From contig CM073886.1 of NCBI GenBank assembly GCA_037176705.1, positions 10,004,501-10,068,500 on the forward strand: a stretch of 64,000 nt of DNA, given 5' to 3'. Of this stretch, positions 1-10,919 are shown one piece after another. Under the pieces are notes generated by a model. It had not been told where the DNA came from. It worked only from the letters and a program-made list of their open reading frames with translations, and searched no databases. How positions within the stretch are numbered: the first letter of the stretch is position 1; the number at the start of each line of letters is the position of its first letter. Both the position numbers and the translations under genes were made by a program. The DNA comes from Molossus alvarezi (taxonomy: Eukaryota > Chordata > Mammalia > Chiroptera > Molossidae).

Positions 1-378
1 ATTAAGCAATATATTGTTTAGTTTTAGTTGTTTCTGATTTTGAGAAAAAGGGTATTACAATGTAGGTAGTCCTTGGGTTCTTGCTTTCTTTTTTTACATT
101 CAATATTATATTATATTAATAAAATTCATCCATTCTGTTAAATGTAACTGTGGTTCATTCAAATTTCACTCTTCTGTAACATTTCATTTTGTCAAGGTAT
201 CCCAGTGTACTTATCCATTCTTCTGTTGAAGTGCATTTCGAGTTCTTTCTGGTTTTTTATATTTTTTCATTTCTTTCTTTCTCTCTCTCTCTCCCCCCAC
301 CCCACCCCCCTTTGTTCACTGCTGTTATGAATACTCATATCTATGTCTCCTAGAGCACTTGTGCAAGACTTGCTCCAG

Positions 379-545
379 AAGCCCTGACTGGATGCTGGTT
401 AGAGCATTATCCTGATGCACCAAGGTTGGGGGTTCAATCACTGGTCAGGGCACATACAAGAAGCAACCAATGAATGCATGAATAAGTAGAACAACTTATT
501 CGCTCCCCCGTCCTCTCTCTCTAAAATGAATCAATAAATGAAAAG
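379..545 (+). mobile_element. SINE, type D (old)
   Basis: Divergent tRNA-like head followed by a GGTCAGGGCACAT phrase and a CTCTCTCTAAAAT tail. It is flanked by the target duplication AAGACTTGCTCC (about 366 and 543), so it inserted into the L1 remnant. Confidence 0.75.
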
Positions 546-834
546 ACTTGCTCCTGGATATTTGTCCAACAGCAGAACTGCTGAATTTTAACATCTTTAA
601 ATGTTCGATTTTAAAAGAAAGTGATAATGTTTTCCAAAATGGCTGTAAGGATGTATTCTTTCCCACCAGCAGTGTATAGAAGACCTTTGTTCCTCTCCAA
701 TACTTGGTGTTATTCAACTTCTTAACTTTTGCAATAGATTGGATATAAATTGGAATCTTATTGTTATCTTGATTTGTATTTCCTTGATTACTAATCATAT
801 TAGCATCTCTTCATGAGCTTTTAGCCATGTTTCC

Positions 835-947
835 TTTTTTTTTTTTTTTTGGTATGTGCCCCTAGCCGCTAGGGCCTAGCGGGAACCAAACCCGGAACTC
901 TCCGGTCCGCAGGCCGAAGCTCCAACCGCTGAGCCAAACCAGCTAAG
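835..947 (-). mobile_element. Short tRNA-only Ves SINE, copy 1
   Basis: Poly-T (835-850) is followed directly by GGTATGTGCCCCTAG and then a complete tRNA-like head ending at 947. Perfect target duplications GCCATGTTTCC lie at 824-834 and 948-958. The usual middle and CT-rich tail of Ves are absent, yet the copy has its own A-tail and duplications, so it retrotransposed in this short form. Confidence 0.85.
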
Positions 948-983
948 GCCATGTTTCCTCTTCTCTAAAATGCATGTTCAATC

Positions 984-1232
984 CCCTGGCCAGTTTGTCT
1001 CAGAGGTTAGAGCATCGGCCTGCGGTCCAGAGAGACCTGGGTTTGGTTCCCGCTAAGGGCACGTACCTCAGTTGCAGTTTGTCCATGTGGCGTCGTGTGG
1101 GTGGTAGCCACTCGATGTGTCCCTTTCACATCGATGTTTTTCTCTCTCTCTTCCTCTCTCTCCCTCCCACTTTATCTGAACAAAAAATGGAAAAATGTCC
1201 TCGGGTGAGGATAAATAAATAAATAAATAAAA
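984..1232 (+). mobile_element. Ves SINE, type A
   Basis: Full-length head, CT-rich middle and GGTGAGGATAAATAAA tail. Target duplication AAAATGCATRTTCAA on both sides (about 967 and 1230). Confidence 0.9.
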
Positions 1233-1304
1233 TGCATATTCAAGTCTTTTGCCCATTTTCTACTTGTTTATTGTCCTTTACTGATTTGTAGAAGATCTTC
1301 AAAT

Positions 1305-1511
1305 ATATTTTTATTGATTTTTTTAGAGAGAGAGGAAGGGAGAGAGAGATAGAAACATCGATGTGAGAGAGAAACATCCATCGGCTGCCTCTTGCACGCC
1401 CCCCACTGGGGATTGAGCCTGCAACCTGGGCAAGTGCCCTGACGGGGAATGGAACCAGGACCTCTCAGTCTATGGGACAATGCTCAATCCACTGAGCCAC
1501 ACTAGCTGGGC
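1305..1511 (-). mobile_element. Ves SINE, type B
   Basis: Reverse-oriented copy with A-tail and GA-rich segment at the left and head CACTAGCTGGGC at the right. Its head end is included in a 61-bp tandem duplication. Confidence 0.85.
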
Positions 1512-1587
1512 AAATGTCTTTATTTTCAGTCTATGGGACAATGCTCAATCCACTGAGCCACACTAGCTGGGCAAATGTCTTTATTTT
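1466..1587. repeat. Perfect 61-bp tandem duplication
   Basis: Bases 1466-1526 are repeated without a mismatch at 1527-1587. Each unit holds the last 46 bp of the SINE head plus 15 bp of flank. Perfect identity implies a very recent duplication or an assembly artefact. Confidence 0.9.
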
Positions 1588-1685
1588 ATTATTTTTTTTT
1601 GGTACGTGCCCCTAGTGGGAACCGAACCCGGGACTCTCTGATCCACAGGTCGACGCTCCAACTGCTGAGCCAAACTGGCCAGGGC
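1588..1685 (-). mobile_element. Short tRNA-only Ves SINE, copy 2
   Basis: Poly-T is followed by GGTACGTGCCCCTAG at 1601 and a complete head. Target duplication GGGCAAATGTCTTTA (left) / GGGCAAAAGTCTTTA (right). Confidence 0.85.
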
Positions 1686-1839
1686 TGGGCAAAAGTCTTT
1701 AGATGATTTCTATATATATCCTTAAATGGTTACATGTTTGCACATATCTTCAAATTTGTAGCTAATACTTTAATTTTCTTTCATTTCAATATAGTTTCAT
1801 TTATTGATATTTTCTTTTAAAATTGTTTTCCCATTGGTT

Positions 1840-1864
1840 TTTTATTCTTTTAGAGAGTGGAAGA

Positions 1865-1913
<49 letters not shown>

Positions 1914-2056
1914 AGAGACACACATCGATTGGTTGCTTCCTGCACAGCCCTGGTCAGGGTCAACAAAACCTGCACGTTCCCTTGACTGGAATCAAACCTG
2001 TGATCCTTCAGTCTTAGGTCTGATGTTTTAACCACAGAGCCAAACCGGCCAGGGCA
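1840..2056 (-). mobile_element. Ves SINE with expanded (GA)n
   Basis: Reverse-oriented Ves with head CAAACCGGCCAGGGC at the right. The internal GA-rich segment has grown into a pure (GA)n run at about 1869-1911. Confidence 0.85.
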
Positions 2057-2072
2057 TTAATAATTTCTTTTA

Positions 2073-2272
2073 GCCCAGCCAGTTGGCTCAGTGGTTGAGT
2101 GTCCCATCACCAATAGGTTGCTGGTTCTATTCCCAGTCAGGGCACATGCCCAGGTTATGGTCTCGGTTCCCAGTAGGGGGTGTGCAGGAGGTGGCCAAGC
2201 GATGTTTCTATCTCTTTCTCCCTCTCCCTTCTTCTCTCTCTAAAAATCAATAAAAATATTTTTAAAGGGTAT
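2073..2272 (+). mobile_element. Ves SINE, type B
   Basis: Head AGCCCAGCCAGTTGGCTC and tail AAAAATCAATAAAAATATTT; imperfect target duplication ATTTCTTTTA / ATTTTCTTTTA. Confidence 0.85.
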
Positions 2273-2696
2273 TTTCTTTTAGAATTAACCTTTTGTGTTT
2301 TGCTTAAGAGATTCTTAATTACCCAAGTTCAGAAAAAAATTTTCTTATATTTTCTTCTAAAAAGTTTTAAAATTTTGCTTTTGATAATTAAGTCCTTATA
2401 TATCTGGAGTTGATTTGTGTGTATAATGTAAAACAATGATCTAATTTCATTTTTTCCCATATGCATGATCATTCCCCCACCCCAACTCTATCTATGGAAT
2501 AGTCCCCACTCTGATCTGCCATGCCACCTGTCATTTATCAAAGTTTTATATATTCATGAGTTGATCTTGGAGAATTCCTATTGCTACCAACACCACCTTG
2601 TCTTTGTTACTCTTGGTTGTCAACAATTCTGGTAGAGCTATTCTCTCTTCCTGTTCTTAGCCCTTTACCTGTCCCTATTTATTTATTTATTTATTA

Positions 2697-2950
2697 TTAT
2701 TATTTTTTTATCCTCACTCGAGGATATTTTTCCATTTTTTGTACAGATAGAGTGGGAGGGAGAGAGAGAGGAAGGGAGAGAGAGAGAGAAACATCGACGT
2801 GAAGGAACACATCGAGTGGCTGCCACCCGCACGACCAACCAGGGCCGGGGACAAACTGCAACCGAAGTACATGCCCCTAGCGGGAACTGAACCTGGGTCT
2901 CTCCAGACCGCAGGCCAACGCTCTAACCGCTGAGCCAAACTGGCCAGGGC
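2697..2950 (-). mobile_element. Ves SINE, type A
   Basis: Reverse-oriented full-length copy, TATCCTCACTCGAGGATA at the left and head at the right, duplicating CCCTATTTATT. Confidence 0.9.
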
Positions 2951-3284
2951 CCTATTTATTTTTTAATTGGCTTGCCAAGTTTCATGAAAAACCCTGTGGG
3001 TAAGTTTTATTAACATTGCATTAACTCTAACAGATCAATGGGGAGAGAACTGTTATCTTTACAATATTGAGTCATATATCCATGAACACAAGATATCTCC
3101 ACTTACCTATTAATAAAACTTAAATATCTGCACACTAGGGTCTACCTAGTATTTTTAAAGGCTCTAGTGTTCCATTGTGTGAATATCAAACCTCCTATTT
3201 TGGACACTTGAATTGTTTCCATTCTCTAGCTCTAGAAACAATACTTCCGTGGCTACACAAGCAGTTTATATGAAAAAGTATTTT

Positions 3285-3450
3285 TTAAAGATTTTTTAAT
3301 TGATTAAGTTTTAGAGAGAGAGAGGAAAGTGAAACCGATGTATTGTTCCACTTATTTATGTATTCATTGGTTGATTCTTGTATGTGCCCTGACCGGAGAT
3401 CAAACTCTCAACCTTGGCGTACTCACCAGCTAAGGTACTCAGCTAGGGCC
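3285..3450 (-). mobile_element. SINE, type D (old)
   Basis: Reverse-oriented divergent copy with a GTATGTGCCCTGACC phrase; resembles the copy at 379-545 and the split copy at 32118-32847. Confidence 0.7.
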
Positions 3451-4329
3451 CATATTTTTTTCTCCTTCCTCTCTCCCTCCCCCCCCCCTTTTTTTTTAAA
3501 ACTATCTGTCTAATACTTACTTAACTAGACTGTTCTACATCCAGCACAATGGCCCTCAAACCTTATGCCTCACGCATTCCTCCCCTATGTCTTCCTCAAG
3601 AGACTGGAAGTGGCTCTGTGATACCCAATGTTGGGATTAGGGTCTCCTAGGGAGCCTACAATTGCTCCTCTTGAAGTAGGAGTGGGAAGGTTGTGGTAAA
3701 ATAAACTGATAACCTTAGGTTAGAAAAAATTACTTTGTTTCTAAGGGGTGCCAAGCTCTTCATAGCATTTCATCAAAGCCGCCCACCAGTCCTGAGAGGT
3801 TAGTTAGCATCTTTACCTTACTGTTATACCTGCTTTGGCTAGAGACCCTGGGAGGCCCTAGTTCACATAGCAGTTTAGAGACCTCGACTGGATTCCAACC
3901 TGGGGTTGTCCCAGCAGACTTTAGTAAATGTTTACTGACAATAGAGCAGGGTATGAGTATATCAACAAACACTTGTTAACTGATTTTTCTCCTTTCAAAG
4001 TTCTAAACGGGCTCATTGTTTTGTTAATGAAAGTCAACATTCATTTGTATCACTGAGAGCCTCCCCTCCCCTTTCACAGTGGGACTGTGGAAGGAAGAAG
4101 CTGGGATTAGGGAGAGAGTGAAGTGACCACAAGACTAGAAGACCTGATTCTTGTTCATCTGCTCTCCGCTCTTAACAAGGGTCTGACACCTAGTTCCCTA
4201 AATGTTCTCTTCAGGACAATTACCCTAATAGCTGCTATTTTTGGGACAGTTACCAGCTCCAAGCAGTGTGGGAGGCCTTTTCTTTTGCAGCAGCTTTTAA
4301 TTCTCAAAGTCTTGTAAAGTCCAAGGCCT
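3451..4329. other. Intergenic, nothing recognised
   Basis: No gene, tRNA or named repeat could be supported. Short open frames (3760-3972 and 4123-4317) lack any recognisable domain. Confidence 0.6.
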
Positions 4330-4990
4330 TGTCCCTTTTTAATAGGTGTGATTAACTCTCAGGCTCACATAGGTAACTTGCCTAAAATCACAAAGCAGTT
4401 AGCTGGCAAAGCAGCGAGTTAAACCCTTATTTGTCTGTCCCTAAACTCTGTCTACCTTGAATGTTTCACTAAGTTTGGATGAGCCCTTCTATCTTTGTGC
4501 CTTGGTGTACTTATGTGTAAAATGGGGATAGTCCTACCAGTTTTGCTTGTCTCGCTGTATAATTGTGAGCATTACGTTCCCATTAGTAGTGCTGACAGCG
4601 GACTAATATTAGTAATAATTTATTATTATTTTTTTGCATTTATCTTCAGACAGAGCTGGGGGGAGAGGGGGGAAGAGAAAGAGAAACATTAATGTGAGAG
4701 AGACACATCAACTGGTTGCCACCCATACGACCCCAACCAGGGCCGGGGATGAAGTGCAACCGAGGTACGTGCCCTTAGTGGGAACTGAACCCAATTCTCT
4801 CTGGTTCGCGGGCCGACACTCTAACTGCTGAGCCAAACTGGCCAGGACCTAATATTAGTAATAATTATAACCATTTTTGGAACATCAATAATTCTCACTA
4901 TGACTCCACTGAGATAAGCTTTGTAATGGCCATTGTGCAGATGAGGGAAGTAAGATTCAGAGAAGTGAAATAATTTGTTCAAGGTTCATT
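4330..4990. mobile_element. MIR-like remnants, split by a SINE
   Basis: Contains the MIR core phrases GTAACTTGCCTAAAATCAC (about 4374) and GTAAAATGGGGATA (about 4516), resuming after the SINE with GATGAGGGAAGTAAG. Probably two old MIR fragments. Confidence 0.55.
4620..4848 (-). mobile_element. Ves SINE, type A'
   Basis: Tail GCATTTATCTTCAGACAGAG at the left, head at the right. A long target duplication, CTAATATTAGTAATAATT, flanks it. Confidence 0.9.
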
Positions 4991-5194
4991 GCCTACTCTT
5001 GATTTGATGGGTCCTGAAGATAAGCTGGCAGTGGGTGAACCAGAGTAAGAGGACTCCCTCTAAGACCCAGGGCAGGCCCTGCCACCAACTGAGAGGAACT
5101 AGGAGGAACTAGGAGCTTGGTGAAGGCATGTGTCAGCCTTATCCACCACTGCCCACCAACCATCCCAGAGCCTAACAAAAATGCCTGGCATTTA

Positions 5195-5312
5195 TTTATT
5201 TAAAAAATTATTATTATGATTATTTTTTGTGGTACATGCCCCTAGTAGGAACCGAACCCAGGCCTCTCTAGTGCACGCCAACGTTCAACCGTTGAGCCAA
5301 ACTGGCCAGGGC
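5195..5312 (-). mobile_element. Short tRNA-only Ves SINE, copy 3
   Basis: T-rich stretch then GGTACATGCCCCTAG at 5231 and the tRNA-like head with a small deletion. Target duplication AATGCCTGGCATTTA / AATGCCTAGCATTTA. Confidence 0.8.
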
Positions 5313-5334
5313 TAAAAAATGCCTAGCATTTAGA

Positions 5335-5465
5335 AAGTGCTCCACACTCTTCATAGTGTGGAGCAACAGCCCTACTCAATAGCCAGCAACAGCCCACTGA
5401 CCTCCTGTCCTGGCTGGTCCTCCAGCTCATCCAGCACTGCTGCTGCTTCTGCCTAAAGCATTCCT
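5335..5465 (+). mobile_element. L2 fragment
   Basis: Reads as the L2 3' region (TCCAGCTCATCCAGCAC phrase); similar to the fragment at 6903-7085. Confidence 0.5.
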
Positions 5466-5556
5466 CTCCCCAGTTTTTTTATTTTGGTATTTTTAACTTT
5501 TGTTGTGATAATTTAAAATTATGTTTTAATAAAAATTATACATATTTGTTGTTGTT

Positions 5557-5788
5557 GTTTTTATCCTCACCTGAGGACATTTTTTGATATTTTGTTCAGA
5601 TAGAGTGGGGGGGAGAGAGAGAGAGAAACATCGATGGAAAGGGACACATCGAGTGGTTGCCACCAGCAGACCCAACCAGGGCCGAGGACAAACTGCAACT
5701 GAGGTACGTGCCCTTAGCGGGAACCGAACCCGGGTCTCTCTGGACTGCAGGCCAACGCTCTAACTGTTGAGCGAAACCGGCCAAGGCT
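5557..5788 (-). mobile_element. Ves SINE, type A
   Basis: Reverse-oriented full-length copy with a (GTT)n A-tail derivative at the left; duplicates ATATTTGTT. Confidence 0.9.
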
Positions 5789-5819
5789 AAATATTTGTTT
5801 TTTAAAAGTAGAGAGAGTA

Positions 5820-6045
5820 GCCCTGGCCGGTTTGGCTCAGCGGTTAGAGCATCAGCCCACAGACCAGAGAGGCCTGGATTTGGTTCCTGCTAAGAGCATG
5901 TACCTCGGTTGCAGTTTGTCCCTGGCCCCAGTTGGGGTCGTGTGGGTGGTGACCAGTCGATGTGTCTCTCTCATATGGATGTTTATGTCTCTCTCTTCCT
6001 CCCTCCTGCTCTATCTGAAAGTGAGGATTAAAAAAAAAAAAAAGG
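5820..6045 (+). mobile_element. Ves SINE, type A
   Basis: Full-length copy with GTGAGGATTAAAAA tail. Imperfect duplication GTAGAGAGAGTAG / GTAGAAAAAGTAG. Confidence 0.85.
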
Positions 6046-6102
6046 TAGAAAAAGTAGAACCTATCTTCACTCCCTAGAAGTTTCTATTAAGAAAATTTCA
6101 GA

Positions 6103-6372
6103 GCCCTGGCCGGTTTGGCTCAGCGGTTAGAGCGTCGGCCTCCGGTCCTGAGAGACCCGGGTTCGGTTCCCGCTAAGGGCACGTACCTCGGTTGCAGTTT
6201 GTCCCTGGTCCTGGTTGGGTTGTGCGGGGGGCAGCCACTCGATGTGTCCCTTTCACGTCGATGTTTCTCTCTCTCTTCCTCTCTCTCCCACTCTATCTGA
6301 ACAAAAAAATGGAAAAATGTCCTCGGGTGAGGATGAAAAAACAAAACAAAAATAAATAAAGAAATAAAAACT
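6103..6372 (+). mobile_element. Ves SINE, type A
   Basis: Full-length, near-consensus copy with a long AAAT-rich tail. The next SINE has inserted at the end of this tail. Confidence 0.9.
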
Positions 6373-6605
6373 AGCCCTGGCCGGTTTGGCTCAGCAGTTA
6401 GAGCATCGGCCCGCGGACCAGAGAGACCCGGGTTCGGTTCCCGCTAAGGGCATGGACCTCGGTTGCAGTTTGTCCCCGGCCCTGGTTTGGGTGGCAACCA
6501 CTCGATGTGTCTCTCTCACATCGATGTTTCTCTCTCTCTTCCTCTCTCTCCCTCCCGCTCTATCTGAAGATAAATGCAAAAAAAAAAAAAAAAAGAAATA
6601 AAAAC
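6373..6605 (+). mobile_element. Ves SINE, type A'
   Basis: Tail GAAGATAAATGCAAAAAA. Target duplication AAAGAAATAAAAACTA on both sides; the left copy is the A-tail of the preceding SINE, so this copy is younger. Confidence 0.9.
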
Positions 6606-6615
6606 TAAATCATGA

Positions 6616-6818
6616 GCCCAGTCAGTGTGGCTCAGTGGTTGAGTGTCAATCCATGCAACAAGAGGTCACCGGTTTGATTCCGGGTCAGGGCACATGCTCA
6701 GGTTGTGGGCCAAATCCCCAGTGGAGAGCATGCAAGAGGTGGCAAATCGATGTTCTCTCCCATCCATGTTTCTTTCTCTCTCTTCCTCTCCCTTCCTTTC
6801 TCTGTAAAATCAAAAAAT
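6616..6818 (+). mobile_element. Ves SINE, type B
   Basis: Head AGCCCAGTCAGTGTGGCTC and tail TGTAAAATCAAAAAAT, flanked by AAATCATG. Confidence 0.85.
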
Positions 6819-6902
6819 CATGGAATGTCATTCCTCTGCTCCAAAGCTCTTCAAAAATAAATTAATTAAGTTAAAAAGTATAGCCAAAATAAATAAACTG
6901 CA

Positions 6903-7085
6903 ATGGCCAGCATCTCACACATAGTAGAAGCCAAAGTCCTTACAAACGTTTGCAGGCCCTATCTGATCTGCTTACCTCTTCCATCTCATCTCCCATCCCT
7001 CTCACTCTGCTCTAGCCACACTGGACCCCTGGTTGTCCTCCAACTCATCCAGCACATTCCCACCTCAGGGACTGCACAATCTCAG
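6903..7085 (+). mobile_element. L2 fragment
   Basis: L2 3' region phrases (CTCACTCTGCTCTAGCCACAC; CACCTCAGGGACTGCAC). Confidence 0.6.
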
Positions 7086-8000
7086 CCAAGTGATTGGGGT
7101 CAATATCAACAATGATAAATAAATCATCCTGAAGGCATGCACCCTTGATATGATGCAATGAAAATGGCACTTCACTTCTGCTTCCTCCCCAAACACATAA
7201 TTCATCTGATCCTAAGAAAAACAACATACAAATCCCAATTAAGAAACATTTTATAAAATACTTGACCAAGGGATAGAAAGAGACTTTTCTTGGGGTGATG
7301 GGCACACAATACAGTGTGCAGATAATGTTTTATTGAGTTGTACCCTTGAATCTGTATGGTTTTGCAAACCAATGTCACCCCAATAAATTCAAGTAAAAAA
7401 TACTTGCCCTGGCCGGTTTGGCTCAGCGGTTGGAGCGTCGGCCTGCGGTACAGAGAGACCCGGGTTCGGTGTCCGCTAAGGGCACGTACCTCGGTTGCAG
7501 TTTGTCCCCGGCCCTGGTTGGTCGTGAGGGTGGCAGCCACTCGATGTGTCCCTTCACATCGATGTTTCTCTCTCTCTCTCTTCCTCTCTCTCCCTCCCGC
7601 TCTATCTGAACAAAAAATGGAAAAATGTCCTCAGGTGAGGATAAAAAAAAAAAATACTTGACTAATACTCCTTAAAACTGTCAAAATTATCAAAAACAGG
7701 GAAAGTCTGGAAAACTTAGTCAAGAGCAACCTAAAGAGACATGATGACTAAATATAATGTGGTGTCCTTGCAGGATCCTGGAACAAAGGACATTAGGTAA
7801 AAACTAAGGAAATAGAAATAAACTATGGACCTAATTTAATAATAATATATCAATACTGACTCACTAATTGTAACATATGCAAGATGTTAATAGAGAAAAC
7901 TGAGTGTAGGGCATTCAGGAACTCTCTGTAATATCCTTGTAATTTTTCTGGAAATCTAAAACTATTCTAAATAATAAAATTTATTTTTAACTTCCTCCCC
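7085..8000 (+). mobile_element. Old L1 3' end interrupted by a younger L1 fragment
   Basis: The outer element ends with an L1 3'-UTR phrase (GGAACTCTCTGTAATATCC; CTAAAACTATTCTAAATAA). Into it inserted a 5'-truncated younger L1 end (about 7271-7400, ending ACCAATGTCACCCCAATAAA). That insertion is itself followed by the Ves SINE at 7405. The AAATACTTGAC target recurs, marking successive insertions. Confidence 0.55.
7405..7660 (+). mobile_element. Ves SINE, type A
   Basis: Near-consensus full-length copy duplicating AAAAATACTTG. Confidence 0.9.
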
Positions 8001-8084
8001 AAATGTCTCCTTTCTTCTCTTGATTCCACAAGTCATTTAACTTCTCTGAACTTCAATTTGCCTATTTTGAAATAGGGGATTATT

Positions 8085-8335
8085 TTTAATCTTTCCAACT
8101 ACAATCCATAATAACTCTAATTCAGTGAATGTTCATTGCATACTAAATTCTATGCTAAGCACCCTTTACATGCATTTTCCCATGTAATCATCACAGTGAA
8201 TCTGTGGGCTGGGATTGTCATTTTCCCTGTTTGTCCACCATGGAAACAGGCTGCAACTAGACAAAAGTCACAGAGCTGGTTAATGAAGGCCAAACTCAGT
8301 CTCTGGCCTGTCTGATGTCAAAGGCTCTAAACCTG
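8085..8335 (+). mobile_element. MIR
   Basis: Core phrases for last-exon-like MIR: TATGCTAAGCACCCTTTACA, a GGAAACAGGCTG stretch, and CACAGAGCTGGTTAATG. Confidence 0.6.
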
Positions 8336-8487
8336 TTTTTCACTGGTTCAGGCTCCTCCTTCTCCTATGCCTGTAGACAGAAGTTGCCCACCTTAAAGCC
8401 TGTTTTGAAGGATGCCCCCAACCCCAACAAACTGCTTATAAGTAAGCATTCTCCTTAATGGAGCTCTAAAGATCTGTTTCTTTTACT

Positions 8488-8735
8488 TTCTTTTTTTTTT
8501 ATCCTCACCTGAGGACATTTTTCTATTTTTTGTTCAGGTAGAGTGGGAGGGGGAGAGAGGAAGAGAGAGAGAAACATCGATGTGAAAGGGACACATCGAG
8601 TGGCTGCCACCCGCACGACCAACCAGGGCCGGGGACAAACTGCAACCGAGGTACATGCCCTTAGCGGGAACCGAACCCGGGTCTCTCGGGACCGCAGGCC
8701 GACGCTCTAACCGCTGAGCCAAACCGGCCAGGGCT
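8488..8735 (-). mobile_element. Ves SINE, type A
   Basis: Reverse-oriented near-consensus copy with long duplication CTGTTTCTTTTACTTTCT / CTGTTTCTTTAACTTTCT. Confidence 0.9.
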
Positions 8736-9149
8736 GTTTCTTTAACTTTCTAATGAAGAAGGCATCACCAGTAATATCAGCAATCATTCCATGAGCATTT
8801 ACTCTGTGATAGGTACTCAGAACTTTGTGCTTATTACCTTACTGAATTCATACAGTAATGCTAAGAGAAACCATTAAAATTCCCTTCATATATTACCAGA
8901 GGGAATACAGCCACTTTGGAAACTAGTTTGGCAGTTTCCTAAAATGTTAAACATATGACCCAGCAATTCCACTCCAAGATATATAAAACATGCATTCATA
9001 CAAAAACTTGTACATGGATATTCACAGCAGCATTATTCGTATTAGTCAAAAGAAACAAGCTAGTGTCTATCAACTGAAGAATGGATAAACACAATGTGGT
9101 CTATCCATACAATGGAATATTATTTAGCAATAAAAATAAATGAATTACT

Positions 9150-9400
9150 GCCCTGGCTGGTGTTGCTCAGTGGTTAGAGTGTTGGCCTGTGCATCATAGA
9201 GTCCTGGATTTGATTCTCGGTCAAGGTCATGTACTTGGGTTGCACGTTCAATCCCTGGCGCTGGTCTGGCACCTGCAGGAGGTGACCAATTGATGTCTCT
9301 CTCTCACATCGATGTTTCTCTTTCTCTTCTCCCCACACACCCCGACTCTCTTTAAAAATCAATGGAAAATATATCCTCGAGTAAGGATAAAAACAAAAAC
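9150..9400 (+). mobile_element. Ves SINE, older type A
   Basis: Divergent full-length copy with TCGAGTAAGGATAAAAAC tail; flanked by TGAATTACT / TGAAGTACT. Confidence 0.85.
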
Positions 9401-9502
9401 AAAAATAGTGAAGTACTGATACAATGATACAGGCTACAACATGGACGAACCCTGAAACAAATAAAGCTAAGTGAAAGAAGACATTCAGAAAAGATGGTGG
9501 AG

Positions 9503-9712
9503 CCCAGTGGGTGTGGCTTAGTGAACTGAGCATCCTCCCATGTACCAAGAGGTTGCAGGTTCTATTCCCCATCAGGGCACATGCCAGGATTTTGGGCTTG
9601 ATCCCCAGTAGGGGGCCTACAGGAGGCAGCTGATCAATGTTTCCCTATCATTGATGTTTCTACCTCTCCCTTCCTCTCTAAAATCTATACAAACATATTA
9701 AAAAAGAAAAGG
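9503..9712 (+). mobile_element. Ves SINE, type B
   Basis: Head AGCCCAGTGGGTGTGGCTT, tail TCTAAAATCTATACAAAC. Confidence 0.8.
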
Positions 9713-9715
9713 ACT

Positions 9716-9800
9716 GGGCAACCCACTTGGGTCCCCTTCCCACTGCGGGAAGTCTATCTTTCAAATAAAATTTCTTTGGCTTAAAAAAAATATAAATAAA
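9716..9800 (+). mobile_element. Short polyadenylated insertion of unknown origin
   Basis: About 65 bp of sequence containing AATAAA (9764-9769) ends in an A-rich tail and is bounded by AAAGGACTGGG / AAAAGACTGGG, i.e. a likely target duplication inside the L1. It looks like the retroposed 3' tip of an RNA; an LTR R-U5 source is possible but not shown. Confidence 0.45.
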
Positions 9801-9879
9801 AAGACTGGGTGAATTGTATGGCATACAAATGAATTATATCTTAATAAGGTTGTTTTTAAAAAACCCATTTTACAAATAA

Positions 9880-10919
9880 ACCATGGCACAGAATTAAGAA
9901 CATCGCCACTCTGCTGAACTTATTTAAAGCAAAGAAATGCATTTCCAAATAACAGCTTCTCAATGGTGAATGATTTGAGTTTGGTTTTGTTTTCCTCAAG
10001 GTTGAAAGTCACTTCCAGACTTCTCTTTGACCTCTGCCTGGGGAGTTGCCTGCATTAGGATCAAAACACGTGAGCTGAACCAATGGAACATAGTGGCTAC
10101 AGGGACAGGCTCTAAGAAGGCAGACCTTAGGATTTTTTCCCTTTCCCTTTTTCTTCTCAGTATGTGTTTGTTGCTCTTCTCACAGTAGCTTGTAAGCTCC
10201 AGGAAAGCTGAAATGTGTTTAGCTCTGTATCCCCAGCCACTAGTTCAGTCCTGACAGACTGGATGAAGTGAATAGTGGTTGAAAGAATAAGGGCTAGTTC
10301 AGATAGAGAATCAAGTGAGTTAATAGTCAGGTTTCTGACTTGGGTGCTGGTAACACAGAGATGGAAGAGGGGTGGGGGAGCACAGTATCAGGTCTAGGAG
10401 ATATCCAAGGTACATGGGAGAGATCTAGGAGAGGGTGGATACACCTACCTGGAAAATATTTCATTGAGAGTGCTTACAGGAACCAGGGAAGTACACTGAA
10501 TAGGGACAATGGCCCATTCCTAAACAATAGAGTGGAGAGGACAGTGGCAATCTGGAGAGATCATGCCCAATCTCAAGGGACAGGCATAGGAAAAGCAGTG
10601 TTAACTCATTTTTCAGAAGCTGAAAACGGGCTGCCACGTGAAACCTTGTCTGAAGGCCAATGGTCTCCTGGTCACCTGTTTCTGATTTCTATTGGAACAA
10701 TCTAGCCTTGAGTCTTCTCTAGAAGTCTTGGGTATGTGTAGTGGTAGCAGAGAATGTTGGATGCTGTTTTTCCTAAGGCGATGGGTAGATACACTTAGAA
10801 CAAGTCAGTTCTGGGTGGCATGAATAGGAGCTAGCCTCTCTTAGCTCAGTTTAATAGTCACTTGTTTTTTAATGGCTACATCAAAGAATAATGTTGAATG
10901 TAAAAAGGTAGTTGCAAAA
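9880..10919. other. Intergenic; L2 fragment near 10185-10300
   Basis: An L2 3'-end phrase (TGTATCCCCAGCCACTAG) is visible near 10225. The 121-codon open frame at 10340-10705 has no recognisable domain and is not called as a gene. Confidence 0.5.

Larger units (their letters stand above)
1..3290 (-). mobile_element. LINE-1 remnants, minus strand, split by SINEs
   Basis: The plus strand reads as the reverse complement of L1 3' sequence (for example 570-820 and 1235-1300) and, further right, of an L1 body with phrases typical of ORF2/3' UTR (2280-2560, 2950-3115). The element or elements therefore run right to left. No reading frame survives. At least eight SINEs interrupt it, showing that L1 decay is older than most Ves insertions. 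Family assignment is from recognised phrases only. Confidence 0.65.
8880..9880 (+). mobile_element. L1 3' end, plus strand, with three insertions
   Basis: L1 3'-end phrases run from 8900 (CATATGACCCAGCAATTCCA; ATGGAATATTATTTAGCAAT) to 9860 (GAATTATATCTTAATAAGG). Two SINEs and a short polyadenylated fragment (9716-9800) have inserted. Confidence 0.75.

Noticed and set aside
5596..8722. Repeated 60-80 residue frames beginning MAQRLERRPAVQRDPGSV
   Set aside because: These are translations of Ves SINE heads; the same peptide appears wherever a type A SINE occurs, on either strand.
10340..10705. 121-codon open frame in the left intergenic region
   Set aside because: No domain, no splice or promoter context.
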